A stretch of 39,747 nt of DNA from an uncultured Verrucomicrobiota bacterium (GCA_913061285.1 CAJXVR010000023.1:1-39747); one strand, 5' to 3'; shown: positions 8,256 to 18,162, numbered from the stretch's first letter. Made by a program: numbers and translations. Notes: a model not told the origin generated them from the letters alone.

Positions 8256-8621
8256 CAACTTTGGCAATCTAATCCACCATCCAAGGTAATAAAGGACGTT
8301 GGAAAGTGTATCAAACTGGCCGAGGGTCTATTCGTTTCGAGGTCCCAAGTCAATGTATCATCGGGATTCAAAATACCATCAACGCATAGCACTAGCTTTG
8401 GAGTCACCGCGAAGGTCGAATATTACGGGAGTCAGCACCCTGAATTTCGAACTAACGAAATTCAAACGCCCACAGACGAACAAGAGTTTTGTTTCAATGT
8501 CGTCGTTGATCGCCCCCGAAATTTCCACAGTTTGGATGGCACAGTCCAAGTGTTATGCGATAAGGATTTCCAATCGCCAACGATCACTCTTGAAAGCGAT
8601 TCGAGCCCAACACATCGTTGA
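8256..8621 (+). pseudogene. Possible gene remnant: start-less open frame
   Basis: The frame with codons beginning at 8256 stays open for 121 codons to the TGA at 8619 but has no ATG or GTG near its beginning and no TTG until late. Its translation is balanced and beta-rich (for example FGVTAKVEYYGSQHPEFRT, EFCFNVVVDRPRNFHSLDG, TITLESDSSPTHR), more protein-like than the overlapping frame that leads into the NTF2-like gene. It could be a decapitated gene fragment. It could also be chance: about 120 open codons is unusual but not impossible. No family recognised. The stretch also has to hold the promoters of the leftward kinase and the rightward NTF2-like gene. Confidence 0.3.
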
Positions 8622-8706
8622 ACATCTCGGCGTTTCAAGCCCGACTGATCTAGAACCCGCTTTAGATCAATTTGATTTACCGACAGAGACCGGTAGATTC
8701 GAGCTT

Positions 8707-9147
8707 GTGAACAAGCAAGAAACGCCGGTCGAAACATTCGCAACATTCCGCGACCAATTATCTCTCGCCAGCACGAATCGACTGGCAGATCTCTACGATC
8801 CAATAATCGAATTCAAGGACCCTATCAATCACGCCACCGGTCACGATCAACTGAAGAGAGTCTTTGACGGTCTTTTTAAACAACTCAAGAATATCCAATT
8901 CACAATCACTGCTGTCAGCGATGAAGTAGGATCGAGCTTCGTTCGTTGGCAAATGGACTACCAGTTTCGACGAAGGCTTCGCTCAATCGAGGGCGTCTCC
9001 TATGTCACATTCAACAACCAGGGTCTTGTAACACAACAAACTGACTACTGGGACGCTTCCTTTCCTATTTACGGCGAGTTCCCCCTCTTAGGCTTAGCGA
9101 TGAAAGGCGTGCGATCCGTCGTTGCCGTCAAACATCCGAAACCCTAG
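8707..9147 (+). CDS. NTF2/SnoaL-like protein, copy 1
   Basis: A cytoplasmic 146-aa protein of the NTF2-like (SnoaL) fold, with no signal peptide. The pattern LADLYDPIIEFKDPINHATG ... VRWQMDYQFRR ... IEGVSYVTFNNQGLVTQQTDYWDAS ... FPLLG is that of the small 'nuclear transport factor 2 family' proteins, whose cone-shaped pocket binds hydrophobic ligands; no reaction can be named. About two thirds of residues match copy 2 at 17686-18162. The start is uncertain. The frame is open back to 8299 (TTG), but similarity to copy 2 begins only near 8650; GTG at 8707 aligns with an ATG at 17731 in copy 2 and is used here. Transcribed away from the kinase operon. Confidence 0.7.
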   Translation: MNKQETPVETFATFRDQLSLASTNRLADLYDPIIEFKDPINHATGHDQLKRVFDGLFKQLKNIQFTITAVSDEVGSSFVRWQMDYQFRRRLRSIEGVSYVTFNNQGLVTQQTDYWDASFPIYGEFPLLGLAMKGVRSVVAVKHPKP

Positions 9148-9859
9148 TCGCTTCGATTTTCTCATTCCCATCTCAATCAACTCGAGGACCATCTTCCACG
9201 CCCCCCCACCTGTTTGAGATGTCCTGCCTCCAAGGCGAATCGGAACCCTAGAGACATCACTCTGAGCAAGCATTTAAAAACTGGTCTCATTCCCTCCAAG
9301 CAGGCACTGATTTCACATTCCGACTCACTTTTGCCCCAAAGGGTTCGATGCCCGATACTTGATCTTGGCCGATCCGAATTAAAGGACCTCCTGCCATTTC
9401 CGAGAAAACTACTAAGATCAAGAATGAACAGTTCAAGATTTCATTCGGATCGTCACAACTGATTCACCGGATGGAAACAGATCCTTCGAAAAAGAAAGAC
9501 AGAAACCTCAATTGCTCAATGATCTCAGACTCCGGATCCCAGAATGACATTCGCAATTCGAAAATCGAAAATCGAATTTAAGACATTGATTTTCCACCCC
9601 ACATAGGTGCTGTCTAAATCGCTACCCGAGACGTCCGTGATGTCAAATTGAAATCCACGCCCCCTCTTAAGACGCCTTACTACTCTTTACGATTATAGCA
9701 TCTCTACCAAACACTAAAAACCCTTGGCAATCTCGGCAATCCACAATGCTAGTGCTAGATCGAGCAAAAAAAGCAAAGAATCAGAGTGTATTCCTTGGTT
9801 AGATAGATTTTGAGAGTAGACACAAATCTACCAGAGCAAGGTAACATTAGGAAGGAAAC
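9148..9859. other. 712-bp intergenic region before the giant secreted protein
   Basis: No credible gene on either strand. It ends in the strong ribosome-binding site of the 2241-aa gene. A 7-bp inverted repeat, AATTCGA (9555-9561) and TCGAATT (9572-9578), encloses two direct GAAAATC copies and could be an operator. The stretch just before the giant gene is A/T-rich, as expected for a promoter, but no clear -35/-10 pair is visible. Confidence 0.5.
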
Positions 9860-12800
9860 GTGAGGGCCTATTACAAATCCGTATTCATACTCATTTCAAT
9901 ACTAAGTCTCAGTTCCGTGACTGCCTACGGCGACCGGGAGTTAGCCGCCATCTACGTCGCCGAGATTAACAATGCCATCAAGGCAGCGGAAGAAGCGGTT
10001 ATTGATCAAGATATCAATGAGGCAAAATCCAAACTGGCTGATGCTGTTGACGCGCTCAAAAAACACATCGGATTAGCCCAATTCATTCGTGAAACAAAAC
10101 TCCAATATCCCGATTGGACGATCCCAGAAATTGATCCTTATCCGAATGGCTTCAACACCGGTCTTTATCAGGCGAATCTGATCGAACTGGACGGACAAAT
10201 TGCAAACATTAATGAAAACCTAGGCTTCGCAATCGAAAAACTGCAGCTTGGGAAGTTGGAGCTAGCCATATCCATCACAGCGACAGCCGTTGTTAGCTTT
10301 ACGGATTACTACAACATGGCCAGTGCCTCAGGCGCCTGGGATTGGGCGGGAATGTTTATTGAGTCTGGCGGAGGCAACCCATTGCGGGACGCAATCGAGT
10401 CGGCAAAAGAGAGAGCCGCTGATATTCAAGCAGGGTTTGATCGAAAAAAGAACCTACAAGCCGCAAAACACGAATTACAAACGCTCCACGACCAGCTCCA
10501 AACACTACGTCAACGGGCCTCAAGATCACGGGATATTGTTCATCAGATCAAATCAGAAATATCGCTCGTTAGAGAATGGCTGACCTATCGTCGACTAACT
10601 TATAAGCAACTCTCAGAGGTTGTTATTCCGCCACCAGAACCTCCGCCAGCCTGGAGCGCAACCCCATTCATAAACGCGATTAAAAAGGTTGTTGCCGGGC
10701 TAAATGGAGGAACCATGGAATGGGCTCCAGCAATGGATCTCGCAGCACAAATCAATGCGAATGCCAGTGCCACCTATCCGAACGACGATCCCCTAGAATT
10801 CGCCCGTTTTGAAGATGCCTATGCTGTCTATGAAACATTAGAGACACGACGACTAGCCGATCTAGACGAATTAAATGGTAGGAAGGCAGCCCTTCAGACT
10901 GTGATTAATGAGATGGCAACGGGACTTTCGGCACTGGTGATTCCCCCAAACACACTGACAGAAACGCTGCAATCCGCTACCGGATCAGTGCCATTGGAAG
11001 AGGCCCGCCGCTGTCGCTATGACCTTCCCTGGCAATCTCGTATCCAGGTAGACTACAGTAATCCACAGAGCGGATTTGACGGATATGTTTATCCGGGACG
11101 ATTAAACGGATCATTCTCTAGAGCGCGGCCGCGACTTGAGGAGGGTATTGAGGGCGTCACGGAGTACTATCGTTCCCTTTGGGAAGATGGGGCTAAGTTG
11201 TATGCCGACGCATCACGAGCTGCGCAGGCAAACCGAAGTCATGCAGAGTGGCTCGAAACACCCTACAAACGAGGGGCGCAATCGTACGCTGTTTCAGTTC
11301 TAACGGAAGAATCGTTTAGAGCCTGCGGTGACAACCTTGAAGCCTTCAGGGCCGAAGCAGATGTCTTTGCCTCAATTCTCGCAGACCTGGCCAACGATAC
11401 AACGGCTCTGGGTGCCGGAGTTGAAGATGTTAAAGCTAAGGCCGCTGCGATGCAGTCCTGGCTAGCGGCCCATCCAGTGACACTGCCCCCGGGTGAGTTT
11501 GCCGGGATGGCATTCACCTCATTTACTGGCGAGCCCGTGTTCTGGACTCATTTTGACCGCATCTACTTGGATGTCACAGATATCTTTGAAGCGGCCCCGC
11601 TAGCCGCACAAGTCGCCACTGCAAAAGCCGGCGATCTCGCCGATCAATGCTGGCTCGCCGAAGAGCTAATCGAAGAGGACTTGGCATTCAACCAAAACTT
11701 GAGCATCGCCAGTTCGAAATGGTCTCATTTGGCAGAACGGATGCTTGCATTCCGTGGAGATTCGTCGGGACCTGGGAATAACAACGGCAACCCCGGGGTA
11801 TTGTATGACGTACTGGCTTTGATCGAAACAGATCTCAGGGCCATCATGGAACCCGAGAGCTATGGAATTCTTATCGACGGCGCACGTCTCACATTTCCAG
11901 AACTGGTCGCCGACATGAACGATTTAATGACCTATGTCAATTCGGTATCCGGATGGCTTCCAGAATTCAGTGCCTTGGTGTTGGAAAGTCGTGAGCTTAC
12001 AGATCTACTCTTAACGGCACAAGACGTCCCCTACTTTCAGTTCCTAGAATCGTACGAAGGTTATGAATCAGCCCCGGAAAAAGGACACTTAGTCTTCGAG
12101 CAGCATAGAGATCTCGTAAACAAACTGGTTGGAGCCCGTTGGTATCAGAAACGTCGAGAACTGGGTGAAGAATACGGGTTTCTGAACCCTGAAGAGATTT
12201 CAAGTGGTTTGCCAAGTTTGCAGTCCTGGCTCAATTCACAAGGGGTCCTGATTCAAGCGTCCGGCGAGACAGATCCTTACGCCAATTATACCGTGCGACC
12301 GAGTCTCATTGGAAACCTCAATCCTGGTGTCTGGGCAGGGAATGTCGTGGAAGTAATTGTAGAGGATAGCAGCGGACTGCCAGCAGAAGGCGTCGTGGTC
12401 ATCTGTAGTTACATGACGCTAAATCAACCAGGAATGAGTGATGCCCAAGGACGATGCCGGTTTGCTTTGTCAGGGCATCTGATTTCCGGAAGTCTGAACC
12501 TTGATTTCAAGCTGGGCGAACGACTGGTTTTGAGTTCCACCGCGATAGTCGAGGCGGATTCGGATGGAGATGGAATCGGTGACGGGCTTGAAACGTCTCT
12601 AGGCCTTGACCCGGGATATAGCTGGGATGGAAGCTTCGACACGGATGAAGATGGAATACCAGACCGGGATGAGATGGCAATCGGACTGAACCCGAATCAA
12701 CTCGATTCAGACGGAGACGGAACAGACGACGGAACAGAGATTTCTCTTGGCACAGATCCCTTGACTCCGAATAGACCTCAATTGTCAACAGAGTCGCTCA

Positions 12801-15800
12801 AATTCCCTGGCTATCTGAACATCCCCCTCGATTGGATAGATCTGGATCCAATTGAACTGCCTTGGAACAATTCCAGTGGCTATGTTCTAAATAAAACCTC
12901 ACTCCTAGGGAAATTGTGGATCTTCGCCAGGGAGTTTGATAGCAATCAATCATCGATTAAGCCTGAAGAAAAATGCGGATGGTCAGTAGACGGAAAAAAC
13001 TGGACCTTTCAAGATCTCAATATTTCAGGAAACGAGTTTATCGGCGCACAGTTTCACCACTGGCTCGGAGGAATGAGCTTCGTCACACCCCTTGGAATCG
13101 TGTGGAGTTCAACGAATGGCTACGACTGGCAGATGGTATCAGAGAATGCCCCATGGGTAAGCAATGGTAATCCCCGAAACGGATTTAAGACCCTGGTCAA
13201 GGATGGCACACTCTATCTATTGGGAGGCACTTCGTTGGGAGAATACCAATTGGATCTTTGGTCATGCCGTGATGGCATGACCTGGACGCGCCTAACGGAC
13301 GACCTTTCATTCCTCGAAAACCGTGCAGGGTTCGCATTTTTCGAACTGAATGATGCCTTGGCAATTGCGTGTGGCTTTGATGCGACAAAGGGAATCTCAG
13401 ACTGGAGTGCGGGCTATGATGAAATCATGATCAGCACCGATGGCGGTGCCGAGTGGTCAGTTGGAGAGAACTTACCCAGTAAGAGTGGACTCGGGCCGTA
13501 CGTCGATCTGAACTATCACCGGATTGCTGGCCGTGATTATTTTTTTCTAAAACAAAGCCTGACAAGTTTTCACGGCTTGCGATGGCGTCTCTTCGAATAC
13601 AATTCGGATTCTCCCATTGGTTCATATCCATGGTCTTCATTTCCAGGGTATACCATTGAAGGAGGACTCAAGTTCATGGGAGAATTGTTCTCGATCAGCG
13701 CTTCAGGCAACGTGGCATATTCGGGCAATCGGCTGCGATTTGAGTCGGGCTTCGGTGATGGAATCCCTGGTTTCGCCCAAGTAAGGCATTTCGCTGCAGG
13801 CAGTGATTTCTGCCTGGCAATTGCTAGCGACAATACGCTCTGGTCCTGGGGAGACAATGGAAACGGGCAGTTGGGACAAGGCGATACGACCCCCCGCTCT
13901 CTCCCAACCCAGATCGGAGCGGAAGAAAACTGGAAAGCGGTTGCCATTGGGCCTTGGAACGCAGCAGCCCTCAATGCGAACGGCGACCTTTTTACCTGGG
14001 GCAATAACTCTTGGGGCGCCTTGGGTCTGGGCGAGGTCACCCAAACAAACACCCCCACACTGATCGAGCCGGCAGGAGGCTGGCAGAGGTTTGCCATGGG
14101 GCAGTATCATATGATAGCCCAACAGAAAGACGGATCCCTTTGGATTTGGGGGCAAAACTTCAACAATGCCCTCGGGCTTGGAAGTGATTACTTAGACACA
14201 AAGTATATGACGCCTCAATCCCTGCTCCTGACGGGACATGAATCCCTGGCTATTGACCAACTAGCGGCAGGCGGACAATTTTCCATGGTGTCGGGCACCG
14301 ATACCAATAATAACGAAATCAACCTCTATTGGGGCAACAGCACGCCTTTGAATGCCCTCCGGCCAGAGATCAATGACTGGATTGCTGCAACTCTTGGCAA
14401 CGAACTAGAACGCCTTTTTCTCAAGAGTGATGGATCTCTCCACTACCTAGGGCGAGGTGATTTTATCCCGCAGCAACATTTATCTGAATTCGATCGATGG
14501 ATTGCCATAACCGGCACGCGTCACCACGGAGCCGCAATTCGAACCGATAATACCTTGTGGACGTGGGCGAATTCGAAAGAGGAGCCGGAACAGATCGGAA
14601 GCGACCGAGATTGGATTGCTGTCAACAAAGATGCTAACTCAAGATTTCTGATTGCCCAAAAGGCTGATGGCTCGCTGTGGACCTATGGTGGTGGGTCCTA
14701 CAATCTAGGAAACGGAACGGAAGGCATTCGTCAGCAATCCGAAATCACACCAGTCAATCCGTTTGGATCAGACGCATTAGTTGACACAGACAATGATGGA
14801 CTTCCTGACTGGTACGAATCCCGGTATGAATTCCTGAATCCAGAAAAGAGAGATTCAGAGGAAGACATGGACCGAGACAGTTTGACAACCACTGAGGAGT
14901 ATCGAATCGGAACCAACCCCGGATCAAGAGACACCGATGGGGATGGTCTTCCAGATGGCTATGAGCATCGGTTTGACCATGATCCACTCGAGGCCCCTTC
15001 CCCTTCAGCGGGATCGGTAAGCAAGCAAGCCTCATGGAGTGCTACCGGAGATATTTGGAACCATGAGGTAATGTATCATGACGGTAGGAATCTCTATGTA
15101 GTGGCAAATTACCTTCGCATCCTAGACACTTCGGATCCAACAGACCTGACCGAACTTGGCTCATGGAACGGCGAGGTGGACAATGGTTCCGTTTCTGGAA
15201 CCGTGCATCCCTCGGGAATCATTCGTAAGGACGACTATCTCTACGTGGGCCACAGTGGCGGCCTCACGGTTCTCGACCTGACCGACATTTCGAATCCAGC
15301 CATTGCAGAGGACAAAGGAATCGCGGGTAAGGATTTCGGGCAAATGATATTGATCGAAGAGAATCCCTGGACCACAGACACTGCATTCCTTTTTGTTGAT
15401 GACGGACCACATGGGTGGAGAAACGAAATTAACGTCTACGAGATCAATGTCGACGGAACCCTCGTTCATCTTAGCACCTTGCCAACCGGACAGTTCCCCG
15501 GTCAGTTCGCTTCTTCAGACACACGGCTGGTTTGCGGTCGGGAAACGGGCGGATGTGTGTTGTGGGATATCAGTTGGCTCACGCACCCCCAAACATCCGC
15601 CTTCTGGAACGACAGCAGTTTCACCGTGGGGTCCTTCCAGTTTGTTGGCGATCGTATTAGCGCGCTTGGAACGCGGAACGAACAGCCAGTTTGGGTTCTG
15701 CTAGAGAAAATTGGAAATCAATTGATTCCCGTGGAAGAACGCGACCTTTCGGCAGATTGGTCTCTGATCGGCAGTGCGGTGCAGAACGATTCCTGGTGGA

Positions 15801-16585
15801 TCGCTTCCACTGAAGGGAGCATTCCGGATGTGGCGGGATTCATGCCCCTTCAAGTGACGCAGCAAGAAAATCCTCAACAACTTCCATCGTGGACAACAAG
15901 CAATCAATGGCAATCTCCCAAGATGGCCCTGGAGGGCGATCTACTTTTCGTTGGCGTCCAGACGGGAGTCCATGTATTTGAACTCAAGAGCGAAGATTCC
16001 GAAGGCGACGGACTCATAGATGACTGGGAACTCCAGTACTGGGACAACCTCCTGGTCACAGGAGGAAATGAGGATCTAGACAACGACGGACTAAGCAATC
16101 TGTTAGAACAGCTCATCGGAACTTCACCGCTCATTGCTGACACGGATTCGGATGGAAGATTGGATGGTGATGAAGTGAATGCAGCCATGAATCCACTTCA
16201 AGGCTCCCTGGTTGAAATAGACACGGACGGAGACGGACTCACCGATGTTGAAGAGGAGGCCTTGGGGACGAACCCACTGAAAGCCGATACCGATGATGAC
16301 GGCATGCATGATGCGGATGAAGTGACAGCCGGCACAGACCCAACGGATGCCTCAAGTCTATTTACCATCAAGTTACTGAAGAATGGAACAAATAGTAACC
16401 TCACCTGGCATGGAGAGAGAGGACGATACTATCAATTGGAGTACAGTGACGACCCGAGTCGAGAATGGATTCCTATAGGAGACGTGATCATTGGCAAAGA
16501 TGCAAATGAGCTTATTCAAGATGCCGTAGTAAACACGAAACGATTCTACCGCCTGCGAGTGAGACAAGAAGGCGATGCCTTTTAG
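9860..16585 (+). CDS. Giant secreted mosaic protein with TSP3, RCC1-like and propeller repeats
   Basis: 2241 aa, starting with GTG preceded by AGGAAGGAAAC, the strongest ribosome site in the window. Signal peptide at 1-24 (SVFILISILSLSSVTAYG). Order of parts by eye: long helical region (25 to about 815); an Ig-like or CNA-B-like strand domain (about 820-880); thrombospondin type-3 calcium repeats DSDGDGIGDGLE and relatives (about 897-972); a sialidase/kelch-like propeller with repeated W-S-x-D-G-x-x-W motifs (about 980-1295); RCC1-like repeats such as LWSWGDNGNGQLGQGD (about 1299-1629); more TSP3 repeats (about 1638-1712); an LVIVD-type propeller (about 1720-2045); a third TSP3 block (about 2047-2164); and a small C-terminal beta domain (GERGRYYQLEYSDDP...FYRLRV) also seen at the end of the HAF protein at 31083. 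It is monocistronic. Probably a cell-surface or extracellular adhesion/matrix protein; no catalytic site recognised. Confidence 0.9.
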   Translation: MRAYYKSVFILISILSLSSVTAYGDRELAAIYVAEINNAIKAAEEAVIDQDINEAKSKLADAVDALKKHIGLAQFIRETKLQYPDWTIPEIDPYPNGFNTGLYQANLIELDGQIANINENLGFAIEKLQLGKLELAISITATAVVSFTDYYNMASASGAWDWAGMFIESGGGNPLRDAIESAKERAADIQAGFDRKKNLQAAKHELQTLHDQLQTLRQRASRSRDIVHQIKSEISLVREWLTYRRLTYKQLSEVVIPPPEPPPAWSATPFINAIKKVVAGLNGGTMEWAPAMDLAAQINANASATYPNDDPLEFARFEDAYAVYETLETRRLADLDELNGRKAALQTVINEMATGLSALVIPPNTLTETLQSATGSVPLEEARRCRYDLPWQSRIQVDYSNPQSGFDGYVYPGRLNGSFSRARPRLEEGIEGVTEYYRSLWEDGAKLYADASRAAQANRSHAEWLETPYKRGAQSYAVSVLTEESFRACGDNLEAFRAEADVFASILADLANDTTALGAGVEDVKAKAAAMQSWLAAHPVTLPPGEFAGMAFTSFTGEPVFWTHFDRIYLDVTDIFEAAPLAAQVATAKAGDLADQCWLAEELIEEDLAFNQNLSIASSKWSHLAERMLAFRGDSSGPGNNNGNPGVLYDVLALIETDLRAIMEPESYGILIDGARLTFPELVADMNDLMTYVNSVSGWLPEFSALVLESRELTDLLLTAQDVPYFQFLESYEGYESAPEKGHLVFEQHRDLVNKLVGARWYQKRRELGEEYGFLNPEEISSGLPSLQSWLNSQGVLIQASGETDPYANYTVRPSLIGNLNPGVWAGNVVEVIVEDSSGLPAEGVVVICSYMTLNQPGMSDAQGRCRFALSGHLISGSLNLDFKLGERLVLSSTAIVEADSDGDGIGDGLETSLGLDPGYSWDGSFDTDEDGIPDRDEMAIGLNPNQLDSDGDGTDDGTEISLGTDPLTPNRPQLSTESLKFPGYLNIPLDWIDLDPIELPWNNSSGYVLNKTSLLGKLWIFAREFDSNQSSIKPEEKCGWSVDGKNWTFQDLNISGNEFIGAQFHHWLGGMSFVTPLGIVWSSTNGYDWQMVSENAPWVSNGNPRNGFKTLVKDGTLYLLGGTSLGEYQLDLWSCRDGMTWTRLTDDLSFLENRAGFAFFELNDALAIACGFDATKGISDWSAGYDEIMISTDGGAEWSVGENLPSKSGLGPYVDLNYHRIAGRDYFFLKQSLTSFHGLRWRLFEYNSDSPIGSYPWSSFPGYTIEGGLKFMGELFSISASGNVAYSGNRLRFESGFGDGIPGFAQVRHFAAGSDFCLAIASDNTLWSWGDNGNGQLGQGDTTPRSLPTQIGAEENWKAVAIGPWNAAALNANGDLFTWGNNSWGALGLGEVTQTNTPTLIEPAGGWQRFAMGQYHMIAQQKDGSLWIWGQNFNNALGLGSDYLDTKYMTPQSLLLTGHESLAIDQLAAGGQFSMVSGTDTNNNEINLYWGNSTPLNALRPEINDWIAATLGNELERLFLKSDGSLHYLGRGDFIPQQHLSEFDRWIAITGTRHHGAAIRTDNTLWTWANSKEEPEQIGSDRDWIAVNKDANSRFLIAQKADGSLWTYGGGSYNLGNGTEGIRQQSEITPVNPFGSDALVDTDNDGLPDWYESRYEFLNPEKRDSEEDMDRDSLTTTEEYRIGTNPGSRDTDGDGLPDGYEHRFDHDPLEAPSPSAGSVSKQASWSATGDIWNHEVMYHDGRNLYVVANYLRILDTSDPTDLTELGSWNGEVDNGSVSGTVHPSGIIRKDDYLYVGHSGGLTVLDLTDISNPAIAEDKGIAGKDFGQMILIEENPWTTDTAFLFVDDGPHGWRNEINVYEINVDGTLVHLSTLPTGQFPGQFASSDTRLVCGRETGGCVLWDISWLTHPQTSAFWNDSSFTVGSFQFVGDRISALGTRNEQPVWVLLEKIGNQLIPVEERDLSADWSLIGSAVQNDSWWIASTEGSIPDVAGFMPLQVTQQENPQQLPSWTTSNQWQSPKMALEGDLLFVGVQTGVHVFELKSEDSEGDGLIDDWELQYWDNLLVTGGNEDLDNDGLSNLLEQLIGTSPLIADTDSDGRLDGDEVNAAMNPLQGSLVEIDTDGDGLTDVEEEALGTNPLKADTDDDGMHDADEVTAGTDPTDASSLFTIKLLKNGTNSNLTWHGERGRYYQLEYSDDPSREWIPIGDVIIGKDANELIQDAVVNTKRFYRLRVRQEGDAF

Positions 16586-16812
16586 CAGAGCTTGACTATG
16601 CCCCTAGGAATTGGAGCCCCTGGAAAGCGAATTCAATGATGTGCCATCTCACCTGAAAATTGCCAATGCGGCATCTGCAGGCAGAGAAAATCTGCCCGAT
16701 TTATCGCTTTGCAGAAAACCCGAACCCAGAGCCGGCTCACCGGTCACACCCTCAGACTCGACGAAGCTTTCCGCCGAGACCTCAAATGCAAGACCGGTCG
16801 CCGACGGCCACG

Positions 16813-17186
16813 CTAACGGGTCCAGGCCTTAAGAGTGACCTGGACATTGCTTGAAACTTCAACAGACAGCTCTACCTCGGCGGGATTGCTTGTGGGATTG
16901 TCAATCTCGGCTTGAAACTCGGTTGGATCACCGCGGGCAGGCGTCCCGAGCACGGAAACCGGGACCACACCGCCAAAATTCGCCGCACGCAATAGGTTTA
17001 GAGCCTGTCCCTCCTTCACCCACAACCCCGCCTTTAAAGTTGATCAAGAAAAGATCATTATCCCCATAGCGCCTTGAGCATGCCCCGTGTATTGGCCAAT
17101 ACTCTCCCTCTTCAATGCCGTGATCGTGGAGGATGAGCATCCAATTTACTTGAACCGAAAGAGGAATCGGCCTGTTATTGACACTT
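16813..17186 (-). pseudogene. Remnant of a small gene with one-base frameshift
   Basis: Two minus-strand frames join into one protein-like reading if a single G is removed from the G4 run at 17029-17026. The first part includes LHDHGIEEGEYWPIHG and DNDLFLINFKGG; the second continues LWVKEGQALNLLRAANFGG, VVPVSVLGTPARGDPTEF and EIDNPTSNPAEVELSVEV. The insert turns GGCGGG into GGCGGGG, a common site for slippage or for assembly error. The intact product would be about 124 aa but has no obvious start codon with a ribosome site, so it looks like a decayed gene. I do not recognise the family. 16586-16812, between it and the giant gene, shows nothing. Confidence 0.38.
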
Positions 17187-17190
17187 AGTC

Positions 17191-17655
17191 ATGAAACTCT
17201 CTCTCTACTTAGTCGTCGCCCTGTTCGTTCCAGTGTCGCTCCTCGCAGACAATCCGTCCCTAGTGGATAAAGAACTCGGCGCCCTCAAAGGAACCTGGAA
17301 GGCCATCGCCATGGAGGCCGGAGGACAGGCGCTCCCCAAAGCAAGCATCCCAGATTTCACTTTCATCGTGACCGTCAGCGGCAAAGCCACGAGCAAATCG
17401 CCTTTTGGGAACTATCAAGCCACGATCAGTGTCGATTCGCAAAAAAATCCTAAGACGATCGACAACCTCCACGAAACCGGAAGTCAACAGGGTTCGAAAC
17501 AGTTCGGAATCTACCGCCTGAAAGATGATCTGTGGACGGTATGCATGACGCCTCCAGGAGCCGCCGACAAGGATCGACCCAAGGACTTCAATACCAAAGG
17601 CACCGCCAATGCCGTTATCGTCTTCAAGCGACACGAGGAGAATCAAGCTCCCTAG
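17191..17655 (+). CDS. Secreted TIGR03067-domain protein
   Basis: A 154-aa exported protein. Residues 1-19 (MKLSLYLVVALFVPVSLLA) are a signal peptide. The mature part fits the lipocalin-like TIGR03067 domain common in Planctomycetes and Verrucomicrobia: LKGTWKAIAMEAGGQALP, SVDSQKNPKTIDNL, FGIYRLKDDLWTVCM, DRPKDFNT and VIVFKR occur in family order. Function is unknown across the family. No Shine-Dalgarno site precedes the ATG; TTATTGAC ends eight bases before it. The NTF2-like gene begins 30 bp downstream on the same strand, so the two probably share a transcript. Confidence 0.8.
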   Translation: MKLSLYLVVALFVPVSLLADNPSLVDKELGALKGTWKAIAMEAGGQALPKASIPDFTFIVTVSGKATSKSPFGNYQATISVDSQKNPKTIDNLHETGSQQGSKQFGIYRLKDDLWTVCMTPPGAADKDRPKDFNTKGTANAVIVFKRHEENQAP

Positions 17656-17685
17656 AGCAGGAATCACAAGCCCAAGACGCCGTCG

Positions 17686-18162
17686 ATGGCTCGATTTGAT
17701 TTCTCTAGAGAGACCGGTAGGTTCGGTCTTATGGAAAAGAAAGAATCGCCAATCCAAAAATTCGCAGCGTTCCTGGAACAATTCTCCCTAGACAGTACGG
17801 AGCTCCTGCAGGATTTTTACGATACGACGATCGAGTTCAAAGATCCAATCAATCAAGCGGGCGATCTCGAAGAACTGAAGAGAGTCTTTGCCGATCTCTT
17901 CAAGCAACTAAACGATGTTCAATTCACCATCACCGCCCTCAGTGAGAACGGCAGTGGGGGCTTCGTGCGCTGGCAGATGGACTACCGCTTTCGAAGGAGA
18001 CTTCGCACCATCGAAGGCGTCTCCTATGTCACCTTCAACGCCCACGGCCTTGTCACCAAACAGACGGACTACTGGGATGCTTCTTTTCCAATTTACGGCG
18101 AATTCCCCCTTCTCGGAGCCGCCATCCGTTACATCGTTTCCGTCAAGCACCCCAAAGCCTAA
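17686..18162 (+). CDS. NTF2/SnoaL-like protein, copy 2
   Basis: 158 aa from the ATG at 17686, or 143 aa from the ATG at 17731, which aligns with the chosen GTG start of copy 1. Same fold and motifs as copy 1: DFYDTTIEFKDPINQAG, VRWQMDYRFRRRLRTIEG, TDYWDASFPIYGEFPLLG and a VKHPKA end. The nucleotide match between copies extends upstream of the inner start (GAGACCGGTAG, then TTCG), so either that stretch encodes the N-terminus in both or a shared regulatory/leader segment was duplicated. Cytoplasmic; ligand unknown. It follows the TIGR03067 gene and converges on another small secreted-protein gene 20 bp away. Confidence 0.8.
   Translation: MARFDFSRETGRFGLMEKKESPIQKFAAFLEQFSLDSTELLQDFYDTTIEFKDPINQAGDLEELKRVFADLFKQLNDVQFTITALSENGSGGFVRWQMDYRFRRRLRTIEGVSYVTFNAHGLVTKQTDYWDASFPIYGEFPLLGAAIRYIVSVKHPKA

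Noticed and set aside
8210-8407. 65-aa minus-strand frame before the kinase gene
   Set aside because: Overlaps the kinase start in another frame, has no ribosome site, and is more simply upstream DNA.
8299-8706. N-terminal extension of NTF2-like copy 1 (282-aa form)
   Set aside because: Most of the extra residues are Ser/Arg-rich, not shared with copy 2, and overlap a more protein-like frame and the divergent promoter region.
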